NCBI RefSeq assembly: GCF_963259705.1
Contig: NC_081848.1
Span: 50,677,408 to 50,741,407, forward strand
DNA: 64,000 bases
Direction of reading: 5' to 3'
DNA from: Myotis daubentonii
Lineage: Eukaryota; Chordata; Mammalia; Chiroptera; Vespertilionidae
The notes under the pieces are model-generated. The model worked only from the letters and a program-made list of their open reading frames with translations, made no database searches and had not been told where the DNA came from. Positions 44,501-56,500 of this stretch are shown in pieces. Within the stretch, counting starts at the first letter, position 1. Each line of letters opens with the position of its first letter. The position numbers and the translations under genes are program-made.

Positions 44501-47500
44501 GGAACCCAGGAGCTGCACTCACAGCATCCACCGCCCAAGGCTCAGTTCTCACTCACTCAGATCCCTCAGACACCCAACCTGGCTCCAAGCTGGGCAGGGC
44601 ACACAGAGCCCTTCAGGGCCAGTCTCCAACCTGCTTCCAAGTCTGATTTCCTGACCCACCCCAGGACCCAATCCTGGTCCCTGCTTCTAGAACAGCGGTT
44701 CTCAACCTGTGGGTCGCCACCCCTTTGGGGGTTGAACGACCCTTTCACAGGGGTCGCCTAAGACCATCGGAAAACACATAGATAATTACATATCTATTAC
44801 ATGTGTATTACATACACGTTTTTGTGATTAATCACTATGCTTTAATTATGTTCAATCTGTAACAATGAAATTGGGGGTCACCACAACATGAGGAACTGTA
44901 TCAAAGGGTCGCAGCATTAGGAAGGTTGAGAACCACTATCTAGAATGCCCTCAGATTCATTTTAAGAAGCAGCACAAATGTCTCCTACTCAATGAAGCCC
45001 TCCCTGACTCTCCCCTCTGGGCAACTGGCGCCTGTCTCCTTGGTGCCCTCAGTATCCTCCCCTGAAAAGGTGGGTGAAAATTAGAATACGTTTAGGCTCG
45101 AAGGACCAACAGCTGCTTCTAAGACTTGTCAGGACTCACTGGGAAAGCAGAGATGCAGGCTGGGGGCATGACTCTCTCAGCAATCTCGGGCAGTCGCAGA
45201 GCAAGGAGGCTGACTCCACATCCCTCTGCTTAGAAGCCATATAGCTCAGTGGCTGATCTCATGAACTCCTTCATCTCCACCTTGGCCCTCTCTGGCTTTG
45301 CCCACTCTACTGTCTCTTTGGCCTTCCGGCTGCTCTTCAGGCCAAGCAGGTTTGATGCCATGTTCCTTGGCCAGACAACTCCGCCCTCGCCATTCAAGGG
45401 CCTGGCAGGGCTGGCGTTCCTGTGAAGCCAAGTGATTTGTTGTAAAGTCTCGGTCCTCGCTGCTGGGTGTCCCTGTGGTTCTGACGGTGTCTGAGGAGGA
45501 GGCCACCCCCAACCCCAGCCTTGACCCCCATGGGGAGGGTCTTTATGCGTTTTCTCTTTTAAAACAAATGTTCTGGGCAGCGAATGGCGGGCATCAGAAG
45601 CAACATCTGGGGGTGAGGGTGGCCCTCCTGGCTGTGCTGCATCTGAGAGGCCACGAGCCTCCCTTGACTCCAATGCATCAGGGCCTGGAAGGAGATACTG
45701 GACTTGTGACCAGCCCTCCTGGGGGAGAGGGCCGGTCTCCAAGGGGAGCAGGGTGTGGGGTGTCACTATGACAGGTCTCCTAGGAGACAACTCCAGGAAG
45801 TCCTGACAGGAGTGTCTATGGGAAGGCAGGTCTTGGCGCTTGTTTCTCACAAGCTTTTGGTCGCTGGTCCAAAGGGCTTCTCTGCTTTACCCCTTCTGAC
45901 CTCTCATCCACAAACTCAGCCACCTCAGGAGCATCCCCCCCGCCCACCTCTTCCTCCTTCTCCTCCCCCCCTCCCCCTCCCCCCCCCCCTCCTCCTCTTC
46001 TAGTTTGGGGCTGAAATAGCTGCCTGGCTCACGTCTCCATCCCTCCGTCTGCATCCTGCATCCCCTCCGCCTCCAGTCCTGCCAGGCTCTGCCACTTTCT
46101 CCAACACACACAACCAGAATCGGAGCCCCTCTCGGTGCGGCATCTGCTCCAGACAAACAGCCTTTGGCCTTGGAGGACAGCAGAGCCGTTGCCATGGCAG
46201 CAGTGTCTGGGTCTTTATGCTTCCAGACTAGGAGATCATGGCCTGTTACAGGCTAGGACAGTGGTCGGCAAACTCATTAATCAACAGAGCCAAATATCAA
46301 CAGTACAACAATTGAAATTTCTTTTGAGAGCCAAATTTTTTAAACTTAAACTATATAGGTAGGTACATTGTTATTAACTTAACTAACTAAGGCAGTGATG
46401 GCGAACCTTTTGAGCTCGGCGTGTCAGCATTTTGAAAAACCCTAACTTAACTCTGGTGCCGTGTCACATATAGAAATTTTTTGATATTTGCAACCATAGT
46501 AAAACAAAGGTTTATATTTTTGATATTTATTTTATATATTTAAATGCCATTTAACAAAGAAAAATCAACCAAAAAAATGAGTTCGTGTGTCACCTCTGAC
46601 ACGCGTGTCATAGGTTCGCCATCACTGTCCTAAGGCTTAGGAAGAGCCACACTCGCCAAAGAGCCGCATGTGGCTCGCGAGCCGCAGTTTGCCGACCACG
46701 GGGCTAGGACGATGCTCCCGTGACTATGGAGAGGGGTCCAATCAGGGCCTTGTGGGGTAGCCACAGCTTTGCTAGAAATCTCCTTACTTCTAGCAAAGCA
46801 ATTAACAGCAATAGACTTAGTCACATTCACATCATTTACCTGTACCCAACAAGCCTGGCACTGTGCACATGATTGGCTGTGTGACTCCTTCATTCCTTCA
46901 AGGGAAAGAATAATGCAGAAGACGAAGGGTAGAGGGAGGGTAGGTTTCAGGGTTAGGGTACAAGTGTCTGCTCATGCTTTTCAGTAATTACAAACAGCTC
47001 CTGAGAATGTCCTGCTCAGCTAGATTGGGGTATATTCAGGACCCTTCCTCAGTCATTGGGGATGGAGTTTCTCCACATCTACCCAGTTTCTTGTTAACTC
47101 TTTCCTAATGAGTCAGTGAGCTGACGTGGCCTAACCCAACCTCTTCAAATTGTCTTTCCTTTGCCTTGGCAAGAAAAAGTAATAAATATACCAGCCCCTC
47201 CTTACTCTTCCCGCTTAGCGATGGTGCCTATACAAGACCTAATGTCTCAGAGTCGGGTATTCTGAGACTCAGTCCGTCGGCCCATATACTGGGGAGAACT
47301 GGGGAGTGACGAACCTGGATCTTTCTCCTCTTCTTTGTCCATCCCATGGGCTTGGGCCTGGGCTCTTCGGTGGAGCAGGTGAAGTATTCGCTGAGGAAGA
47401 ATAGGCTCTGGGGGTGTGGCATGTGGTCCTTCCTGACACATCAAAGACCTCCAGCAGGATGTCTTGTCCGTGTCCTCAAGCCAGGCCACTGGCAAAATAG

Positions 47501-50500
47501 GCCTCAGAGTGAGAGGAGGTCAGGAGACACCTCAGAAGGCACCTTCACACTCCCAAGCTGCAGCCAAGGCCTCGCCTTCCCTCCCCTAACCTACACTAGA
47601 GCCCTAAGCTTCCCACCTGGGCCACGCGGGCGTCCCACAGCAGATCTGAGACCACGTGCGCACCCTGCCTCTGAGATGGACCCTGACCCCAGCATTGCTG
47701 GTAACCAGAATGTGTCTTCTCGTCCTTAGGGCTCAGACCACCTGAATGGAGGCTGGCATTATCTGGGAACACGGGGGTTCTACTCCCACCTACAAGGATG
47801 GGGATTGCACTCCATACAGATTCCCTCTGCCCGAGAGGCCATGTCTAAACCTGAATGAGCAAGAGGCCCCAGAGTGGGCAATGGCCACTCGCCTTTGTTT
47901 AAACCAGGGGTCTTAATCTTTCTGGTGTCATGGACTCCTATGGCAGCTACCTGGGGGCCATAGGCCACTGCTCAGAGTAATGCATTTAGATGAATAAAAG
48001 AAGACACAAGATTACAGAGGAAAAGGATTACACTGAAATACAGTTATCAAAATACTTTGAGATACAGTGGGGTTTCTTCTTTGTTTTGTTTTTCCCTATC
48101 TTCACCTGAGGATATGTTTATTGGTTTGAGAGAGAGAGGAAGGGAGAGACAGATAAACATCAATTGAGAAATATTGGTCGGCTGCCTTGTGCCCCGACCG
48201 GAGATCAAACCACAACCTAGGGATGCACCCTGACAGGGAATCAAACCCACAACCTTTTGGTGCACGGGATGATGCTCCAACCATCGGAGCCACCTGGCCA
48301 GGGCAAGACACAGTGTTTCATGGGCTTCTTTACTCACACTCGGAATAGTAAGATCTACGAGCAGGCCTGACAACGATCTTAATTTCTTTCTTTTTTTTTT
48401 TTTTAATATATTTTATTGATTTTTTACAGAGAGGAAGGGAGAGAGATAGAGAGTTAGAAACATCGATGAGAGAGAAACATCGATCAGCTGCCTCCTGCAC
48501 ATCTCCTACTGGGGATATGCCCACAACCCAGGTACATGCCCTTGACCGGAATCGAACCTGGGACCTTTCAGTCCGCAGGCCGACGCTCTATCCACTGAGC
48601 CAAACCGGTTTTGGCACGATCTTAATTTCTAAGTAGTGATGAGCATAAATGCTATTGAAAGACACTGGCAGCCACAGTAAGAGAATGCGAAGCTCTCCGT
48701 GATTGCTCCTGGGGACAAAGGCACTGCTAGGAACACTGTGGCCCGCTGCCTGTGTTGAAGATTGGAGGAGGTGCTGCTTTAACGTAAAAATCAGGGGAAA
48801 CAAGGGTGCGTTTTCCCCCCCATCGCTCTATCCAGGGTAAGAAGGTGGCTGTAAGGCATATCCAAAGTCAGGAGCCACTGCTTTAGTGCCTGCAATTTAT
48901 CACCCTCTTCTAAAAATACATCTCAAAGAATTCCTCCGATTTCCTTTAAAAAAAAATAGGAAAAGAAGAAAGTTTAAATGAACACAAAGTTGTTTTCCCC
49001 TTCGCAGAAAAAAGCCACCTTCGCAGCCCACTGCCAGGCCGCTGGGTGGGAGGGCCCACTGGCATTCGCCCTGCGCCTTGAAGGGACTTCCAACCCCCTC
49101 CGTCCTGGCCTCCTTCCTGCCCTTGGCACTAATTTCTTCTCTCCCCCCAGCGCTACCCACAGAGTTCTGCCACAGTGAGGACTAACAAGGAGGCTTGTGG
49201 GATTGTTCACCCTTTCAAGTTGAACCGTGTATGTTAATGAGCCTGAACAAAGCCTTAATATGTTCCAGGCATGAACAAACACGCTTTGGCCTCATTTCGC
49301 TCACAGGCAGCCACGTCTTATTTGCTTCACCTGGGAGGGATGGCAGGGAACACGGAAGGCTCTGGCTGCGTGCAGTGGTGGAGGGAAGGTGGTGTGGGTA
49401 CACAAGACACCCCAGACACCTTGGAGCCACCCACAGTCTCCATGGCCCCAGTGCTGCCGCTGAAGTGCCAGCACCAAGAACCCACCCACACCACCCGGTC
49501 TGCTCCAGCTCTCCAAGCCCAGGCCCAGGCCACGGCTACAGAAAGGACCCACTACCCTCACAGTGAGCTCCCCAAGTCTGCTTCCCTCCTCGGTTCTCCC
49601 TACTGGCCAAGCCTGGGTAAGTCATTTAATAACATTGGGCTGCTCATTTGTAAAATAGGGATGATCAAACCCAACCAATGCTGTTGCCAGGAAGGTGATA
49701 AGTGTGTTCATATACCATGGCATCTGCCGGAAGTCAGTGACCTTTGGTGACTTTCCCGTCTGACCCCTGCGTAAGGTTGTGTTACACAGTGGGAGTCTGT
49801 GCTTTGGAGCCAGACAGACTTGTTTCCAAATCCCAACTCTGCTCCTTACTAGCTGTGTGAGCTTGGCAAGTCACTCTGTGCTTCCGTTTATTTAAAGCGG
49901 GGTTAGTACCCCCTGGTTGATGTGGGTTTGGTAAGAGTTGAGGAAAAGAGCTTATCCTATATAATAAAAGGCTAATATGCAAATCGGACCGGTCACTATG
50001 ATGTGTGCTGACCACCAGGGGGCAGATGCTCAATGCACAAGCTGCCCCCCCCCACCCCCCCCCCACCCGTGGTCAGTGCACTCCCACAGGGGGAGTGCTG
50101 CTCAGCCAGAAGCCAGGCTCACACCTGGCGAGCATAGCTGTGGTGCGGGAGCCTCTCCTGCCTCCATGGCAGCACTAAGGATGTCCAACTGCCAGCGGGT
50201 GCCTAAGCTGTCAGTGGGACATCCCCCCGAGGGTTTCCGGACTGCAAGAGGGCGCAGGCCGGGCTGAGGGACTTCCCCCCGCAAGTGCACAAATCTCATG
50301 TACCGAGCCTCTAGTATGAAATAATCACACTGTACCTGGCTCATAGTAGGTGCTCAATGAATATTAGTTCTCTTTCCTTCCTCTCACCCTTTAAATCCTA
50401 GCAAGACTGTCACAGGGAGGGCGCAGCTCCGCCTAGGCAGGCCTTTCTGCTGCAAGGTGTGTGTTTCCTCTGGGAAAGGAGGTCCCATAGACATTAAGGG

Positions 50501-53500
50501 GGAAAACAGGGCCCCAGAAGCATAGAAAAAGCAAAAGGGTGCTGGGTGGGAACTTGTGCAGGTGGGGTTGAGCCTAAGTCCTGTGGCTCAGGGCCTGAGA
50601 AATCTGCTGGCCCCTGCCCACCTCTAGCCACCCCCTGGGGACCTGCTGGCCTGAGGCATGGGCCCTCTCCCATTGTCCAGCCAGGATGTGTTCCATCCTG
50701 ACCCCTACTCACAGGAAGTGGTGGGCTCTCTCTGCCTTTTGCACCTCCTCCCTCTTCAGGGAGGCCCTGAATTATGAGACTGGAAAATGTGGCTGTTTCC
50801 TGTGGCTGTATTTGCCACATCACATCACTGAAATGTGTCGGTGGCCAACTTCTTCAGATACGAGCACAGCCACCCACTTAAAATACTCCTCCCCAGTGGC
50901 TTAGAATGTCCGTCTGAGTGGCAGCAGGTCTCATAGCTGATCACTAGTGACAGCAAAAGTGGGTGAGAGATTCCACAGTTTCCTAACCACCCCCCTCTGA
51001 TACCCTCTCCCGGTGACCCCTAGGGGCTCTGCCATGCCTGGGAGAAAATGGCCCCTGTGTTTCTTGGTTTTTCATTGGGAGAATTTGGGGGGGGGGGTGT
51101 TAATGACTTGATATAAATGACAGGAACAGAACCAGGTGCTGGAAGGTTCATGGTAGCATCTTCAAAACCACTCAGGATTATGGCTATAAACTTTCATGAC
51201 TTTTTCCTCTCAGAAATATATCTTTTTATTGAAAAGGCCAACATTTATATCTGGGTTCATATTCCAGTTCTTATATTTAACATCTATCATGGCTTTAACT
51301 TACCAGTGTCCTCATCTGTCAAGTATTTACCTCTCAGTATTATAAGGATCAGAAAATAAAACACATAAAAGCACCCGGTATGCATCCCAACAAATGGTAG
51401 GTGCTCATTAACGTAGACCAGTGATTTTCAATTGGTGAGCTGCAAGAATTTTTAAAATATGCAATAACTGACTATTTAGTCAGGGGCACTGGCCACTTTC
51501 CCCTTAGATTGTCAAAATGACAACAGCCAACACAAGAGCCGTCAGGGATGAATGCCCTGCCTTGAACCATAAATACTAGTATATAGGTCATATAATTGGT
51601 CATGTTGCATCTTATTGGTCATGTTGCATAATAAAGTTGTGTCTGACTGCTTAATTCTTGGTACTAGAAAAAAATACATATATATGATTTTTTAAAAAGT
51701 CACTTTGAAGCAAAAAAGATAGGTAATTGCTATTATTATTTTTTGCAATTCAATCAAAATTATACCTATTTTTTTTTATCACATTGGCAAAATATATATT
51801 TTTCGGTGTGCCACAGAATTTTAGTAATTAGTTTAGTTTATGTGTGTGCCATGAAATGAATAAGGTTGCAAATCACTGATGTAGATAAATGAACGAATGA
51901 GAGCAAAACACAGAGAAAATCCCTTTTCAAGCAAATAAAACTCATCTTCATACTTGCAGCTCTTTGCTGAATCTTATCTTCAAGTATTTGTGCTTCTGTT
52001 TATATTCCCCAAGTCTCTCCTTGGTCATACAGTTTTCATCCATAAATCTGTTCATTCAATACTGAGCACCTTTCCCATGTCAACACAGAAGTCCCTGCCT
52101 TCCCAGGGCGCACAGTCTTCTAGACACTTCTCCTGGCCTCCACGTTACGAACTTCTGATTCTGCTCCCTGGGCCGCAGAAGACCCTTCCGCATGGGCCTT
52201 CATCATTTCTCAGCATCAGGCAGAACATCTTCCCTGGCACTAACCTTAAGAGGTGTCGCAGAGACGGTGGCACCTACACCCTGCTTCCTGAACGGGAAAC
52301 TCCAAGTCCACAGCATATTAAATACTGAAATGAACTGGACATGGGGTCCCAATAGCTATGATTTGGAGAAAATTATATGCTTTCCCATCTGTTTTCTCCA
52401 TCTGTAAAATGAGAGGTCTGGGGTGAAGCAGGGCTAAGAAATGGGTCTCAGGTACAGTGCTCTTCCAGTTGGTTACCTGCTGGAAGTGTTGTGTTATCTC
52501 GAGTTCTGAGGCTCTACCTGGGCTGATCAGGAGAGAACTGCCATTGATTAGTGCTGTCTGCCGTAGGCATGGCAGTGGGTGGATGGCAGTGTGTGTGTCA
52601 CATGTTTTTGTCCCTGATCTACGGGAGCTCGAAGAACCCTGTGAATTCTGCCATTTATAATTCTGTGACTCAGTGAAATTGCTTTCCTGTATCTTTGGCA
52701 GGAGGCCTGTCTTAACACACAACATCTTCATGGGTGGTCTAGCACCTTAGCCACCATCACCTGAGAAACTTTCTCAGTAACCTTACAATAAAATAAGCAT
52801 ATTTACTGATGGGTCACATTCACAATCAATAAATGACTGCCTCCTGCCCTCAAAGGTCCAGGAAATTAGGTCAGAAAGGAGAATTTACATTTATTGAGCA
52901 CCTATTCAGTGCCAGGTACCTTCCACACATTGTCACTTATTTCTAAAACATTGGCCTTGGGGCAGTCACTAAATCCTCCTGAAACAGAGCAGGAGCCAGT
53001 GCTCAGAGCCGTGAACAAAGCTGCCCACGGAGCAGAGACTCCAACCTGTGCACTTCGGACCCCAAATCTCACTGCACCGTGCTCCCTGAAACATACCCAG
53101 ACGTCTCGTTTATTCTTTCTCTCCCAGGAGATGGAGGGGAAAAATGAAACCGACAGCAGGTCTAGACAGAGCAATGAGATCTGGGCAAACATTTAGATGA
53201 CTCAATCCCTATCCATCATTTTACCTACTTTGGGATGGGACCAAAGTAGGCATTCCTGCCTGATTTAGGAGGCCAGCTTAGCTCATCGGATCTGGGGCAT
53301 GACTGCAAATTCTGTGAGAGCATTAAACATGTCCCACTGCATCCCAAACCCCATCCTGATCTAGTCCCCTTCCCCTGACCCTGACTTTGACCCCAGAGGA
53401 GGAGCGCGAATGACCAAGGCCTCCACTGGCACTGGCCTCTGGCCCTCCTCCCAAGAAGCCCTCCCTACCTCTGGTGGGAATTTAGAAACCACCACCACCA

Positions 53501-56500
53501 CCACCACCACCACCACCACCACCACCACCACCACCACAAACTGTTTCCCTTCAGCCCCCACCTGAGCCCTCAGGGGTCTGCAGAGCCTCACAGGCATGTG
53601 GGAGGCCTTTGGATTCCTCTAGGAGACCATGGGGGGCAGGGGTTATAAGGGAGGGGTGGAGTGGGACATAGAATCTTAATGGTCAAAAAAAACCATATCT
53701 TTGGATCCCAGAGATGAATCTCCCAGGTACAGCCTGAGCCTGTGTACACTAACCCCGGGCCAGTTTTCAGCGCGTTGGCTAGAGGCTGGGTGTAGGCGAG
53801 AACCTCTGATTAGTGGTGTCAGTTATACCTCAAAGACAACCTGAGACTGTGACTGCCACCTGCAGAGGCAGCCCCTGGGACCGGTGCTGAGAAAGCACTG
53901 CTTTGACCAAAGGCAGCAGAGCCCGGGGATTTTCATACAGCCTTTCATACAGCTCCAATGTGGGTCCTCAAGTCCCCTCATGCCTACAGTCATGGAAACC
54001 AGAGGTTTAAAAGATGTCCCGCTTCATGCTCCACTGGTGGGAACGTCCAATGGTGCTGTCACTGTGAGACAGTCTGGCAGTTCCTCAAAAATTCCATTTC
54101 TGGGTATATACCCAAAAGAATTGCAATCAGGGACTCAGAGAGATATTTATACATCCGTGTTCATAGCAGTGTCATTCACAATAGCCATGATGTGGAAATA
54201 AACCAAGTGTCCATTGACGGATGAATGGAATCAAAATGTAGTATAGATATGTATGCGTATGTGTATGTGTGTGTTTGTGTGTATACACACACACAATGGA
54301 CTATCGTTCAGTTTTAAAAATGAAGGAGATTCTGACACATGCTACACCATGGTTGAGCCCTTGTGCTAAAAGACAAACACTGTAAGAGTCCATTCACATT
54401 AGGTACCTAGAGTAATCATAGTCATTGAGACAGAAAGGAGAAGGAGTTGTCAGGGGCGAGCAGTGGGGAAGGGAAGCAGTAGAGAGTTATGCTTTCATGA
54501 GTTCAGTATTTCAGTTCTGCAAGATGAAAAGATACAGCAATGGGAGTGTACGTACTTACTACTGAACTATATACTGAAAAGCGGTTGGGATGGTAAACTT
54601 TACATTACAAATATTTTATCACAACTTTTAAAAATGTTCCTTTAAGAGCATGGTCGCCACGCAGGTTACGCGAGGGAAACCTGGTCAGATCCAGGCACGG
54701 CGCCTGGCACGGAGCAAGGGCCCAGGAATGGCAGTGATTCTCTTCATCATCATCTGTTACTATTATTGCCACTATTACTGAGCCCTTAATCACGTCGCTG
54801 ACGGTTGGTTTGAACGGTTAACTGGGAATGACCCTGGAAAGGAGAACGAGGCAGCTTTGGAGAGGGGGCGGTTAACTTGGTCACTTTCTGAGTCACAGTG
54901 ACCACATGAGGGAACACTGTGGTCCTTGCCATTATTTTACAAAACAAGATGGTCTCGCAAGCTCGGTGAGTTTTTCAGAATGACGCCAAAGGTCAAGGAA
55001 GGGCGGGGCCACGTGTCTCACAGCCAGATGCCAAGGCCGCATGCGCCTGCTGTCCGGGCTGGTCTGGAAGGATCCCCGGGTTCTGAGAGCAGCGGACAGC
55101 CACAGACCCGCACTGGGTGCTCCTCAGCCCCGGCTCCTCAGGCACCGCAGACACGGCTTGTTCTGCAGCCGTCAGCCTAATGAGACTTCAAGTTCAATCA
55201 CTGTCACTCCTCTGGCGGCCTACTGGCACCACACAAAGGCAGAATGCTCTGTTTCTAACTAAAAGGTTCCCGGTTCCAAGCCTCGAAGCCAGGCCTTTTG
55301 AAGGGCACAAAGGACTCAGCAGGATTAAGCAAAACTCTGTCCCCACCAATATATCTGCCATCCAAACCACGTCTTCCTGGCTCTCTCCCCTGGGGGCTGC
55401 TGTGCAGAGCCTCCGTGCGCTATGCATATGGTACAGGGCGTGTTAAAGCACTCCAGATGCGTGGGATGTGTTCCTAACTCAGCATGTGCTTCTAACTCCT
55501 TGGCTGGGCTCTCAAAGCCCTTCCTGAGCTAATCCCTGCCTCTCCCAGGCTCACCTGCTGCCCCAGGCATGCTCCCACCCCTGGGATCCTAAACTGCAGT
55601 GTTCCTCAAACATGTTCTTATTTCCACGTGCTTCCTTGACTTTGAACAAAAAAGTCTTCTGCAAGGAATACTCTTCCTCTTCACCATCGAGAACTCCTAG
55701 CTAGACATCATTCAAGATACAGCTTAATTGCCACCTCTTCCAGGAAGCCTGCCAAAACAGGGTCTGTGGGTTTACTTGCAAGGGGACACGTGAGCCGTCC
55801 ACAGTTTCATGGATGCCAGCAGAAGACATGAACTCCTGGGTCGAGGACACAGGACTTGACAGCACAGAAGCAGCAGGAGCTTTGTGTCTTCAACAGTTCC
55901 CCTGCCCCCAACTCCACCGTGGGGCCCAGGTGGATGCTGTGCCGGCAGTGGGGGTGCATCACAGCTGAGGAATGTCAAGCTTAGAGAACCCAGGCTGTTT
56001 ACAGTGGACCCCAGGCAAAGGAGGACAGCTCTCTCTGCCTTCCTTCCCAGGCTGCTTGATGTATGATGGTCTGGAACACAAGGGCAGTGAATGCCTCTGC
56101 TTATGAAATGAGCAGAAGCAGCAGAGACCTGAAGGATCACCTTCCAACAAGTCTTCCCTGGCCACTGGGTCATGCACCCGCCATGCCCTGTATCGCCTCT
56201 GCCTAAGGAATCACATTGGAATGGTCTGGTTTTGGCTGCACCACTAGCCTGGGGGCTCTCTGTCAGGGACTGTCTCTTACATTTATCTGCCATTCATGCA
56301 GTAAGTGCTCAATGGATGTGCAAATCAATGCATGTGTTGAGTAACTAATCCTGGGAATTTTGACAGCCATAGTTTGGGGTAATCGAATGATAACAATGAC
56401 ACTGACTGACTGCTTGCTCTTGCACCCTAGGCGCTGGGTGGTGCTTTTCACCTGGATTATTTTACTTTATCCTCATGACAACACTATGTGGAAGGTCCTT

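Larger units (their letters stand above)
49788..50365 (+). repeat. MIR split by a Helitron
   Basis: The MIR body (TTTGGAGCCAGACAGACTTG, TGTGTGAGCTTGGCAAGTCA) runs to 49954. Its tail (CTGTACCTGGCTCATAGTAG, GTGCTCAATGAATATTAG) resumes at 50315, after the Helitron. Confidence 0.8.

Noticed and set aside
45230..45850. 206-codon frame on the - strand
   Set aside because: Lies in the DKK3 intron, has no recognisable domain, no splice or promoter context, and low-complexity Pro/Gly/Arg content typical of GC-rich chance frames.
53361..53597. Protein with a run of 17 Val
   Set aside because: By-product of the ACC trinucleotide repeat on the other strand.
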